Below are positions 1 through 7,553 of a stretch of 54,539 nt of DNA, piece by piece. The stretch is from positions 1 through 54,539 of the forward strand of contig KN050797.1 of the NCBI GenBank assembly GCA_000746015.1, read 5' to 3'. The notes under the pieces were generated by a model. The model was not told the DNA's origin. It made no database searches and worked only from the letters and a program-made list of their open reading frames with translations. How positions within the stretch are numbered: position 1 is the first letter of the stretch; every line of letters starts with the position of its first letter. The DNA is from Lachnospiraceae bacterium MA2020. Lineage in GTDB: Bacteria > Bacillota > Clostridia > Lachnospirales > Lachnospiraceae. The position numbers and the translations under genes are program-made.

Positions 1-223
1 TTCTTACTATTTCCCATTTTTCTTTTCTCATTGGACTGTCTTTAAGGATCTGATTGCAAGTAGTGAGTGTCTCTGATATATAATCCAATGCCATATGTAA
101 TGCTTCATTCCTTACTCTGCTTACAAATCCTGCAAAGTCCATTGGGTTATCTGAAAAATCTTTTGATGCTTTCTGAAGATTTGGTATGCCATTCTCGATA
201 AAATGCTGTATACTATTTAACAT
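1..223 (-). CDS. ISLre2-family transposase, N-terminal fragment (runs off the window)
   Basis: Reading the minus strand from the ATG at 223-221 gives an open frame to the window edge, about 74 residues starting MLNSIQHFIENGIPNLQ and continuing with a helical segment containing DFAGFVSRVRNEALHMAL and SPMRKEKWEIVR. This matches what I remember of the N-terminus of ISLre2-type (UPF0236) transposases, which cut and paste their own element. The catalytic core lies outside the window. A strong GGAGGAG site sits 8 bases before the start. The element borders the surface-protein region on its left, so it may have helped bring in or rearrange these genes. The family name comes from recognising the N-terminus only. 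Confidence 0.8.
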   Translation of the reverse strand, partial: MLNSIQHFIENGIPNLQKASKDFSDNPMDFAGFVSRVRNEALHMALDYISETLTTCNQILKDSPMRKEKWEIVR

Positions 224-225
224 AA

Positions 226-292
226 GGGGACTCCTCCATCTAAGTTGTATTGGCTTGGACACCGTATACAACTATATCATGAAGGAATCCCC
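226..292 (-). promoter_or_regulatory. Leader hairpin covering the transposase ribosome binding site
   Basis: On the minus strand the leader can fold into an outer 14-pair stem (plus-strand 226-239 with 279-292, two G-U pairs) and an inner 8-pair stem (243-250 with 266-273). The outer stem contains the GGAGGAG site of the transposase. A fold like this would form in read-through transcripts and block translation; this is inference from the sequence. Confidence 0.55.
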
Positions 293-342
293 TTTTTTAT
301 TTAATCCTACAAAAACTTTACGCTAGCTTTTTGTCTGCAATT

Positions 343-396
343 TTGTGCACAAAATGACATAAGGTTTATAAATATATGATTTTAAATGACCGATAA
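343..396 (+). promoter_or_regulatory. Sigma-D (flagellar-type) promoter with upstream palindrome
   Basis: TAAA at 369-372, a 16-base spacer and ACCGATAA at 389-396 match the sigma-28/sigma-D consensus TAAA-N15-GCCGATAA closely. The palindrome TTGTGCACAA at 343-352 (14 bases when extended to TTTTGTGCACAAAA) ends 16 bases before the -35 element. The same arrangement precedes the gene at 8629. Confidence 0.7.
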
Positions 397-463
397 AAAA
401 TATAAGGGAGTATTATGCCCTAACATGGAAGTGATGTTTTACTGTATAAGAAAGGATTCTTTT

Positions 464-3400
464 ATGGTTAGTAGGAAGAATAGATTTTTATCGGTGATTT
501 TGAGTGTGGCGCTTGTGATGACAACTCATGTGGGTGTTTATGCTATTCCGCAGTCTACAAATCTGAGGCTGGCTAGCACAACTAGTGAAAGTATATCAGC
601 TACAATTAAAGCTGGTATTACTTTTAAGTATAATGGCAAAGAACAAAAACCGACAATTGACCAAGTTGAAATAAAAGATACAGATACGGATGCGGATGTT
701 ACAAATCAGTTTTATGTAGATACAAGTAGCTATAGAAACAATAAAAATGCAAGCACTGGTGAGAAAAGAGGCACTTTTACGGTTAAACCTAAAGAGGAAA
801 GTGCATATAAGTCAAGCCATACGGTATATTTTGACATTATGCCTATAGAGGCTTCAGGATTAACAATAAATTTTTCTCGTGATGAATGGGATTTTACAGG
901 TCGTAAAATCGAACCTGATTATACTGTCTATATTGGTGATAATAAGCTTGAAAGCAGTGACTATAAATTGGTAGGCTATAACAATAATATAGAGGTTGGA
1001 ACATCCGCAAATGTTGTTATAGAAGGTAATAATGGGAACATTACCGGAAACACATCAAAAAACTTTACAATTAAAGAAACTGAACTCGATGACACAACAG
1101 CGTCTGTAAAAGTTGAAGGTACTTATGTATATACCGGTGAAGAAATAATACTGGATGATGACAAGGTTATTGTTACTGTAAACAGTTCAAAGCAAACTGT
1201 TCCATCAGAGAGACGCACCTTTACGGTATCTAATAATATAGAAACGGGAGAAGCACTGGTTCTTGTAGAACTCAAAGATGGTTTTAAGGGCAATTTGACC
1301 GGAAAGTTTAAAATAGATAAGTATGATCTGGCAAATGTGAAAATCGATTCTGTTGAAGATCAATACTTGAATCTGGATGATTCTCCGGTAATGATAAGTG
1401 TTAATGCATATTATGACAGCACTGAAAGTAAAAAACTTGCACAAGGCACAGACTATAAAGTGTCATATCTCAATAATAAGCATGGAACATCAAAGGATAT
1501 GACAGAGAAAGAAACAAGTATAGTAATTAAGTATACGTTAAGCCCTGCTGATGGGAATACAAATTTTATGGGAAGTAAGACCGGATTTTTCACACTTAAA
1601 AAACTTCCTATGGATGAAAAACATGTAGTTGTTGATATGCCGTCATTTACGTATGATGGTACTCCAAAGAATACAATTAATAAGGTCACATACAAATATG
1701 TAGATTATAAATATAAAAAAGAAGATGCTGTGCTTAGCAATAGTGATTACTATGTAACTTTTGATAATAATGTTAATGCAGGAACTGGATCTGCAGTTGC
1801 CAAAATACATGGTAATGGCATCTATGGCGGAACATACGCTAAAAAATTCACGATCAATCAGTATGATTTGGGTATGCTTACAGTATCAGCTTCAGATGTG
1901 GAATATACGGGTAAGGAGACAGATACTATTGAAATCGATGGACTGACGCGTGATGTAGATTATCAGATCAACTTTGGATCTTCGGATCTTGTTAATGTTG
2001 GTACAGTAACTGCAGCTTTAGTTGGAATAGGAAACTATAAAGGCAAAAATAGTTCGTACTATAAGATTACACCAATAGATGCTTCTAAGCTGACAATTAA
2101 CGGTGTTGAAGATTTTTACTATTATACGGGTAAGGACATTGAGCCTGAAACAACCGTGACATATGGAAAAACTAAGCTTGAAGAGGGAATAGACTATGAA
2201 GTAAGTTATTTAAATAACAAAAATCCTGGTGATGAGGCTACTGTAAAAGTAACGGGACTTAAAAGAAACATTAAAGAAGGTTCGACAGTCTCTACGAGTT
2301 TCAAAATCTATAAGGCTGAATTGACAACCCTAAATACAAGTGTTTCCGGTCTTGAAAAAGTAGAACTGATAGATGGCAAAGCAGACCCATCGTTTGAAGT
2401 AAGCTGCAGTGGTACAACACTTACGGAAGGTGTTGATTATACATATGAATATGATGGAGATCTGACAAGTGCTGGAGTAGTGAAGCTTAAGATAATGGGC
2501 AAGGGAATTTACAGAGGAACAGTGACAATATTGTTTGTAGTTAAGGAAAAAGATCCGGATGATCTGACTGACAGCAAGATAGTTACTACATTGTCATCAA
2601 ATAAGATCATATACGACGGCACAGAACAAACACCAAAGGTAAGTGTTAAATCAAGCGGTAACGCTTTGACAGAGGGAAAAGATTTTGTGGTCAGGTATGC
2701 GGACAATGTTGATGTCGGCACAGCGATAGCTACTGTCAGTGGAATTGGCATGTATAAAGGAAAAGTCAAGCTTCCATTTGAGATTGTGGAAAGAAGCATA
2801 AAAGAAGCAGACTTTGAATATGAGAAGAAATTTAACTATAATACAGCACCTATAGAGCCTGATATAGAACTGACCTATAATGGAATAATGCTTAGAGAAA
2901 GGCTGGATTATACAGTTGATTATAGTGACAATATCGAGCCGGGCAAGGGCAAGATCACAGTGTCTGGAAACGGAAATTTCTGCGATTATAAAGTACTTGA
3001 GTTTGATATTGTAAATCCTTATGCAGTTAGCGATGACAGTGCAGATAAAAAGGATGAAGAAGAAAAGAAAGATGATAAGAAATCTGAAAGCAATGATGAT
3101 GAAGAAGAGGACGAAGATGCAGAAAACAGTGAGGATGTAGACAACAAGGTACCAGAAAGCATAAGCAGTAATGTCACAGAAGTTCAGGCAGCAATCATGA
3201 AGAATTACGGCTCGATTGATGACACTGTTGTACTTACACATACAGGAAGAAGGTTTGTATTAACCGGATTGTCAGGCAATGATGCGGTGATAACTGTTGC
3301 CAAAGGAAATAAGTTTACTATTGAAGATGGGATGAATGGATCGTTTTCATCGGCAGACAACAAGACAGTTTCTGTGTCGACGAAAGGGGTTGTAAAGGCA

Positions 3401-3733
3401 AAGGCGGCTTCGAATGGAACAAAAATCCTCTTTATGAATAGCAGTGGTGAGACAGTAGGGCTTACAGTGAAGGTTATAGATCCTAAGATCATTGCTTCTA
3501 ACAAAAGGGCGATCAATCTGAGTGTAGGTGGTAAAATTGGTGTTCAGGTAAATGTACCTCTTAATGCATATGTAGTAGACATTAAAAACAATGGGGTTGC
3601 AAAGATTACAAATCCTAGTTTTAATGAAGCAGGTAAACTGGAAATAAATGGTACTGCTATGCACAAAGGTGTAGTGAGGATGCGGCTAAAGATACACAAT
3701 AAGAAGTATACGATGAAGCTGAGAGTTAAATAA
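464..3733 (+). CDS. Large secreted surface protein with about ten Ig-like repeats
   Basis: A protein of 1089 residues. Residues 1-27 form a signal peptide (MVSRKNRF, a hydrophobic core, then cleavage after VYA). About ten repeats of 70-90 residues follow, built on Y-T/D-G-K near the start, DY.V.Y.NN...GTA in the middle and GNY.G...F.I at the end, a pattern common in Clostridia surface proteins (MBG/Ig-like). An acidic linker rich in D, E and K comes next, then a C-terminal module of about 190 residues with two Big2-like segments. There is no LPXTG motif and no final membrane helix. ATG 464 is chosen because AAAGGA lies 7 bases upstream; an earlier in-frame ATG at 386 overlaps the promoter -10 element. 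The neighbour at 3892 is a paralogue. An adhesive or matrix role is likely, but the ligand cannot be told. Confidence 0.8.
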   Translation: MVSRKNRFLSVILSVALVMTTHVGVYAIPQSTNLRLASTTSESISATIKAGITFKYNGKEQKPTIDQVEIKDTDTDADVTNQFYVDTSSYRNNKNASTGEKRGTFTVKPKEESAYKSSHTVYFDIMPIEASGLTINFSRDEWDFTGRKIEPDYTVYIGDNKLESSDYKLVGYNNNIEVGTSANVVIEGNNGNITGNTSKNFTIKETELDDTTASVKVEGTYVYTGEEIILDDDKVIVTVNSSKQTVPSERRTFTVSNNIETGEALVLVELKDGFKGNLTGKFKIDKYDLANVKIDSVEDQYLNLDDSPVMISVNAYYDSTESKKLAQGTDYKVSYLNNKHGTSKDMTEKETSIVIKYTLSPADGNTNFMGSKTGFFTLKKLPMDEKHVVVDMPSFTYDGTPKNTINKVTYKYVDYKYKKEDAVLSNSDYYVTFDNNVNAGTGSAVAKIHGNGIYGGTYAKKFTINQYDLGMLTVSASDVEYTGKETDTIEIDGLTRDVDYQINFGSSDLVNVGTVTAALVGIGNYKGKNSSYYKITPIDASKLTINGVEDFYYYTGKDIEPETTVTYGKTKLEEGIDYEVSYLNNKNPGDEATVKVTGLKRNIKEGSTVSTSFKIYKAELTTLNTSVSGLEKVELIDGKADPSFEVSCSGTTLTEGVDYTYEYDGDLTSAGVVKLKIMGKGIYRGTVTILFVVKEKDPDDLTDSKIVTTLSSNKIIYDGTEQTPKVSVKSSGNALTEGKDFVVRYADNVDVGTAIATVSGIGMYKGKVKLPFEIVERSIKEADFEYEKKFNYNTAPIEPDIELTYNGIMLRERLDYTVDYSDNIEPGKGKITVSGNGNFCDYKVLEFDIVNPYAVSDDSADKKDEEEKKDDKKSESNDDEEEDEDAENSEDVDNKVPESISSNVTEVQAAIMKNYGSIDDTVVLTHTGRRFVLTGLSGNDAVITVAKGNKFTIEDGMNGSFSSADNKTVSVSTKGVVKAKAASNGTKILFMNSSGETVGLTVKVIDPKIIASNKRAINLSVGGKIGVQVNVPLNAYVVDIKNNGVAKITNPSFNEAGKLEINGTAMHKGVVRMRLKIHNKKYTMKLRVK

Positions 3734-3753
3734 AAAATCAAAATACGTTAATG

Positions 3754-3788
3754 AAACCAGTCTATGCATTAAATGCGCAGGCTGGTTT
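3754..3788 (+). terminator. Hairpin terminator after the first surface protein
   Basis: AAACCAG at 3754-3760 pairs with CTGGTTT at 3782-3788, with further pairing inside (CTATGCATT against AATGCGCAG). A T-rich run follows. It is a diverged relative of the hairpins at 6101, 7334 and 8419. Confidence 0.7.
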
Positions 3789-3799
3789 TGTTTTGGGTT

Positions 3800-3843
3800 T
3801 TGTACACAATTTATGTTAATATGAGAAGTCATACTGTCGATAA
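3800..3843 (+). promoter_or_regulatory. Sigma-D-like promoter of the second surface protein
   Basis: TTAA at 3816-3819, a 16-base spacer and GTCGATAA at 3836-3843 fit the sigma-D consensus with one mismatch in each element. A TTGTACACAA near-palindrome at 3800-3809 lies 6 bases before the -35, which is 10 bases (one helical turn) closer than at the two sister promoters. Confidence 0.55.
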
Positions 3844-3891
3844 ATATATGTAGGTATAACTATGTTTATCTGTGGGAAAGGATACATGGAT

Positions 3892-6087
3892 ATGAATAAG
3901 ATTTTTAAGAAAATAGCAATTATATTGAGTATCGTGATGGTATTATCTTCTCACAATATGGTTTTAGCGACAGATAATAGAAAAAATATTGCAGATGATG
4001 ATGTTATTGTAAATATTCCTACTGATTATGTATATGATGGCAAGGCTAAAACTGTTAGCTCAATCGAGTATAATGGATCAACATTGACATATGGAATTGA
4101 TTATACTGTTAATTACAATAAGACTAATATCAATGCCGGTACAGGGTATGCGTGGATAACAGGAATAAACAGCTTTAGTGGAAACAGGAAAGAGCCGATT
4201 CATATTGGAAAGGCTAGTATTACTACCAAGACAGTTTCTACATCAGATGTCGTATATGATGGAATGGAGCAAAATACCATTTATATCGATGGACTTGAGT
4301 ATAAAGTAGATTACGATATACTATTTGGCGAATCTGGGAATATAAATGCTGGAACAGTCAATGCAACGATAATAACGCTGGGAACAAATTATAAAGGTTC
4401 TATGACTGTCAGCTATAATATATTGCCAATCGATATGTCTGAATTAAAAACCAATACGATTGAGGATTACTACATATATACGGGAAGTGAGATAAAACCG
4501 GAAATAACAGTTTCATGTAATCGGACCAGTCTTTTGGAAGGTACAGATTATAGCGTGACATATAGTGACAATGTAGATATTGGAACAGCAACAATTACTA
4601 TAAAGGGCTTAAAAAGGAATATTGTCGAAGGATCTGAAGTTACGAAACAATTTAATATTTATAGAGGTGAATTTAATGACGATACCATATCTGTAAGTGG
4701 ATTAGAAAATGTAGTTTTGGTTGAAGGCAAGGCAGAGCCGGAATTGATCGTCAGCTGCAATGGTGTGCCACTTACAGAGGATAAAGATTATACAATTACA
4801 TATGACGGGGATATGACATCTCCCGGTAAGGTGAGACTTATTTTAACAGGAATAGGAGAATATGTTGGAACGTATACTACCGAATTTACTGTATATGAGG
4901 AAGAACCTACTAATCTGTCAGATGAATCAATAAGTATTTCACTTTCATCAAACGTAGTTACTTATGATGGAACTGAGCTAAAGCCAACAGTAAGTGCAAA
5001 TGTAAGTGGAAATGAATTGATCGAGGGTGAAGATTTCAGTGTAAGATATGTAGAAAACATTGATGTGGGTGAGGCTGTCGCTATAGTCGAAGGGATAAAT
5101 AAATATAGCGGTACTCGTAAGCTGCCGTTTGAAATAGTTCCGAGAAGTATCAAAGAGGCAGATTTCATTTACGATAAAATCCAAAACTTCTCGACAGGTG
5201 AAGTAGAGCCGGAACTTGAGGTTACATTTAATGGCATGCAGCTTCATGAGAGATTGGATTATATTAAATCATACAGCAACAATGTAAATGTAGGTACAGC
5301 AAAAATAACTGTATCTGGAAATTATAATTTTGATGATGTAGCTGTCCTTGAGTTTGAAATAGTCAATCCATATGCGGAGGAGAAAAAAGAAGATACACCG
5401 AGTGATAATAACAGCCCTGGTGAGGATAATCCGAGCGATGAAGAGGATAGCGGGAATAGTGAAGATAATGGAAAAGAATCGGTAGATGACAGCAAAAATA
5501 CCGAAACGGTCAGTAGTAATCTTAATAGAATTGAAGATGCTATAAAGAAGAACCTGGGTGCAGTCGATGATACGATAGCTTTGACATTGGTAGGTAGCAA
5601 GTATTATCTTTCAGCACGCGATATTTCTGGAAATAATGCAGTGATCACTATTGCAAGAGGCAATAAATTTAGAATTACTGATGCAATGGCAGGATCATTT
5701 ACTTCCTCAATGAGAAAACGCGTTTCGGTTTCTTCTAAGGGCGTTGTGTTTGCAAAAAGAGCAACAGATGGTGCAAAGATCAGTCTGGTAAATGATAAGG
5801 GTGAGAATGTAGAGCTAACGGTAAGAGTAATAAAACCGCTTATCTCTGCCAATCATAAAAAGACTATATGGTTCAAACGTGGTATGAATATAAAGTTAGC
5901 AATAGATGTACCGCTCAATATGTATCTGAGAGGTATAAGGAATGATGGTGTTGCGGATATTACAGGTACAGGCTTTAATGAAGATGGGAAGTATGTGATA
6001 AGTGGAAAAACTTTAACACGTGGAACTGTTATTGTCCGAATGAAGGTAAATAACAGAAATTATTGGGTAAAGATCGGAGTACTATAA
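3892..6087 (+). CDS. Secreted surface protein with six Ig-like repeats, paralogue of its left neighbour
   Basis: A protein of 731 residues with a signal peptide (MNKIFKK, hydrophobic core, cleavage near VLA). Six repeats of the Y-D-G / DY.V.Y / GTA.I.I.G type follow, then an acidic S/D/E/N-rich linker and a C-terminal module of about 190 residues. Its six repeats align in order with the last six of the neighbour: for example GLKRNIVEGS matches GLKRNIKEGS, and RSIKEADF is identical in both. The C-terminal modules also match (SSN, DDT, GNKF, SVS.KGVV.AK, VPLN.Y). This shows tandem duplication with gain or loss of N-terminal repeats. ATG 3892 has AAAGGA 9 bases upstream; in-frame ATGs at 3862 and 3886 fit less well. 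No sorting motif is present, so the C-terminal module may hold it at the surface. Confidence 0.8.
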   Translation: MNKIFKKIAIILSIVMVLSSHNMVLATDNRKNIADDDVIVNIPTDYVYDGKAKTVSSIEYNGSTLTYGIDYTVNYNKTNINAGTGYAWITGINSFSGNRKEPIHIGKASITTKTVSTSDVVYDGMEQNTIYIDGLEYKVDYDILFGESGNINAGTVNATIITLGTNYKGSMTVSYNILPIDMSELKTNTIEDYYIYTGSEIKPEITVSCNRTSLLEGTDYSVTYSDNVDIGTATITIKGLKRNIVEGSEVTKQFNIYRGEFNDDTISVSGLENVVLVEGKAEPELIVSCNGVPLTEDKDYTITYDGDMTSPGKVRLILTGIGEYVGTYTTEFTVYEEEPTNLSDESISISLSSNVVTYDGTELKPTVSANVSGNELIEGEDFSVRYVENIDVGEAVAIVEGINKYSGTRKLPFEIVPRSIKEADFIYDKIQNFSTGEVEPELEVTFNGMQLHERLDYIKSYSNNVNVGTAKITVSGNYNFDDVAVLEFEIVNPYAEEKKEDTPSDNNSPGEDNPSDEEDSGNSEDNGKESVDDSKNTETVSSNLNRIEDAIKKNLGAVDDTIALTLVGSKYYLSARDISGNNAVITIARGNKFRITDAMAGSFTSSMRKRVSVSSKGVVFAKRATDGAKISLVNDKGENVELTVRVIKPLISANHKKTIWFKRGMNIKLAIDVPLNMYLRGIRNDGVADITGTGFNEDGKYVISGKTLTRGTVIVRMKVNNRNYWVKIGVL

Positions 6088-6100
6088 CGTATAAGTATAA

Positions 6101-6128
6101 CAGCCTATGCAGTAAAATGCGTAGGCTG
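6101..6128 (+). terminator. Repeated hairpin, copy 1
   Basis: CAGCCTATGC, loop AGTAAAAT, GCGTAGGCTG: a 10-pair stem with one G-U pair. The 28 bases are identical at 7334 and 8419. Only a modest T run follows here, so termination may be weaker. Confidence 0.65.
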
Positions 6129-6141
6129 AATTTATGTTAAA

Positions 6142-6188
6142 TTAAAGTGGCTGCGAATGAATTATTTTTTGTTTAGCAGCCACTTTAA
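6142..6188. repeat. Perfect 13-base inverted repeat
   Basis: TTAAAGTGGCTGC at 6142-6154 is repeated in inverted form at 6176-6188, with a 21-base T-rich loop. It lies in the 228-base gap before the DUF3791 gene. It could be a second terminator, a small RNA hairpin or the end of a small mobile element; nothing in the sequence decides. Confidence 0.5.
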
Positions 6189-6200
6189 GAATTTTCATAT

Positions 6201-6255
6201 GTAATTCTTGTCCGTTTCAAGGCTGAATTTAGGAACAAAAAATGTTATAATTTAA
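6201..6255 (+). promoter_or_regulatory. Duplicated 55-base promoter segment, copy 1
   Basis: This segment matches 7480-7534 in 52 of 55 positions. It holds an extended -10 (TGTTATAAT, TATAAT at 6246-6251) and a TTCA-AGGC-TGAA dyad about 20 bases upstream that could be an operator. The copy drives the DUF3791/DUF3990 unit. Confidence 0.65.
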
Positions 6256-6315
6256 TGTAAAATAAAAAATAGATAAATTACATATACAAAAAAATCGGAG
6301 GAATAAATTACGAAT

Positions 6316-6540
6316 ATGAATGAGAAAACTCAGATTTTATTTATGCAGACACGACTTCTCAGACTCGCATCAGATAAGTGGAATATGTCATTGACCAGTG
6401 TTTTGGATTTGTTTAAAAAATATAAGATTTTAGAATATATCGATGATGCATTTGGGATTTTTCATTGTGAGGGGGACGAAGCAGTGCTGGAGGATATTGA
6501 ACAATTAATGGACCGAAAGGAGCATAATGTAAATGTTTGA
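6316..6540 (+). CDS. DUF3791 family protein, putative antitoxin-like partner
   Basis: A 74-residue, mostly helical protein (MNEKTQILFMQTRLLRLASDK... ending MDRKEHNVNV). The pattern FMQTRLLRLAS..WN.S...V..LF.KY..LEYI.D.FGIFHCEGDEAVLEDIE is that of DUF3791 as I remember it. These small proteins are commonly encoded just before DUF3990 proteins in Clostridia, as here, where the stop overlaps the next start by 8 bases. Such tight pairing suggests an antitoxin or chaperone for the DUF3990 product. That function is inference. Confidence 0.7.
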   Translation: MNEKTQILFMQTRLLRLASDKWNMSLTSVLDLFKKYKILEYIDDAFGIFHCEGDEAVLEDIEQLMDRKEHNVNV

Positions 6541-7102
6541 ACTAACAGAAGGTCTTGTATTGTATCATGGGAGTTATTGTGAAGTTAGTGACCCTAATCT
6601 TGATAAGTGTGCAAAAAGAAAAGATTTTGGAAGGGGATTTTATCTTACATCTTCAAGGCAGCAAGCGGAACGGTTTTTGAAAACTTCAATTGCTAAGGCT
6701 TCCTCCGGTGGAATTATAGAATCTGGTAGAAATTATGGCTTTGTATCTAGCTTTCAGGTTACTAGTATTGATAAACTGGATATTCATGTTTTTAAGGAAG
6801 CTGATATTGAATGGCTGCATTGTGTAGCTGCGCACAGAAAAAGAAATACGTTTGTTGAAATCGAAAAAATGATGGAAAATTATGATGTAATAGTTGGTAA
6901 GATTGCAGATGATGCAACAAATGCAACGCTAACAGCTTATATGGCAGGGGCATTTGGTGATATAGGAAGTGCCGCAGCGGATAATTTCTGTATTAATCAG
7001 CTATTACCTAATAAATTAAAAGACCAATATTGCTTTAAGACAGTGAGGGCCTTAAAATGCCTGAAATACAAGGGGTGTGATAAAGTATGGATGAACAGAT
7101 GA
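6533..7102 (+). CDS. DUF3990 family protein, ADP-ribosyltransferase-like, putative toxin
   Basis: A 189-residue protein. It opens with LVLYHGS (H12) and then KDFGRGFYLT (Y37), the two conserved blocks of DUF3990; the spacing and character recall the H and Y positions of PARP-like ADP-ribosyltransferases that bind NAD. The third catalytic residue cannot be assigned by eye; candidates lie in the TAYMAGAFGD region. There is no signal peptide, so it acts in the cytoplasm. It overlaps its small partner on each side (8 and 16 bases), an arrangement typical of translationally coupled toxin-antitoxin genes. AAGGAG lies about 9 bases before the ATG. The ART relation is remembered family knowledge; toxicity is inferred. 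Confidence 0.7.
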   Translation: MFELTEGLVLYHGSYCEVSDPNLDKCAKRKDFGRGFYLTSSRQQAERFLKTSIAKASSGGIIESGRNYGFVSSFQVTSIDKLDIHVFKEADIEWLHCVAAHRKRNTFVEIEKMMENYDVIVGKIADDATNATLTAYMAGAFGDIGSAAADNFCINQLLPNKLKDQYCFKTVRALKCLKYKGCDKVWMNR

Positions 7103-7329
7103 TATCCAAGGAAAGGCTAAATTATACTATTGATGCGTTGGTGACAATGACGGTAGAAGAAATATCTGAGAAATTGGGAAAGAATAGCAGGGAGGTTCTT
7201 GTGGATTTTATAGAATCAAAAACAGGTCATGCACTGTATGATTCGGATACTAAATTGTGGTGTAATGGTCCATCGTACATTGCAGATATATACTATGATG
7301 AAAAGGGAATAAATATCTTTGAGAATTAA
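7087..7329 (+). CDS. Small protein, third member of the DUF3791/DUF3990 unit
   Basis: An 80-residue protein, MDEQMISKERLNYTIDALV then a helix-turn pattern (VEEISEKLGKNSREVLVDFIES) and a C-terminal block KTGHALYDSDTKLWCNGPSYIADIYYDE. I do not know a firm family name; I recall similar LYD..TKLW..GP.YI endings in proteins encoded beside DUF3990. Its start overlaps the DUF3990 gene by 16 bases, so the two are probably translated together. It may be a second regulator or neutraliser in the unit. No catalytic motif is visible. Confidence 0.6.
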   Translation: MDEQMISKERLNYTIDALVTMTVEEISEKLGKNSREVLVDFIESKTGHALYDSDTKLWCNGPSYIADIYYDEKGINIFEN

Positions 7330-7333
7330 CCTA

Positions 7334-7361
7334 CAGCCTATGCAGTAAAATGCGTAGGCTG
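7334..7361 (+). terminator. Repeated hairpin, copy 2
   Basis: The same 28 bases as at 6101 and 8419, starting 5 bases after the stop of the small third gene and followed by ATTTTTCTT. It ends the DUF3791/DUF3990 transcript. Confidence 0.75.
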
Positions 7362-7479
7362 ATTTTTCTTAATTGGAAAGCTTATATTAAGTAAAACGCT
7401 CGTTTAAGTAACTATTGACGTTATAAATAATATGTGATACTGTATACAAGTTCTAAAAATTCTAATTGCATTTCTAAAT

Positions 7480-7534
7480 GTAATTCTTGGCCGTTTCAAG
7501 GCTGAATTCCGGAACAAAAAATGTTATAATTTAA
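7480..7534 (+). promoter_or_regulatory. Duplicated 55-base promoter segment, copy 2
   Basis: The near-identical twin of 6201-6255, with the extended -10 TGTTATAAT (TATAAT at 7525-7530). It differs at three positions only. Here it drives the PD-(D/E)XK gene. Confidence 0.65.
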
Positions 7535-7553
7535 GGAGAAATACGGGAACATA

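Noticed and set aside
386-463. Earlier ATG codons (386, 434) as start of the first surface protein
   Set aside because: The ATG at 386 overlaps the sigma-D-like promoter and has no ribosome site; the signal peptide begins at 464, which has AAAGGA at good distance.
2651-3241. Minus-strand open frame of 196 codons
   Set aside because: It is antisense to repeats of the surface protein, has low-complexity content and no ribosome site; it is a shadow of the real gene.
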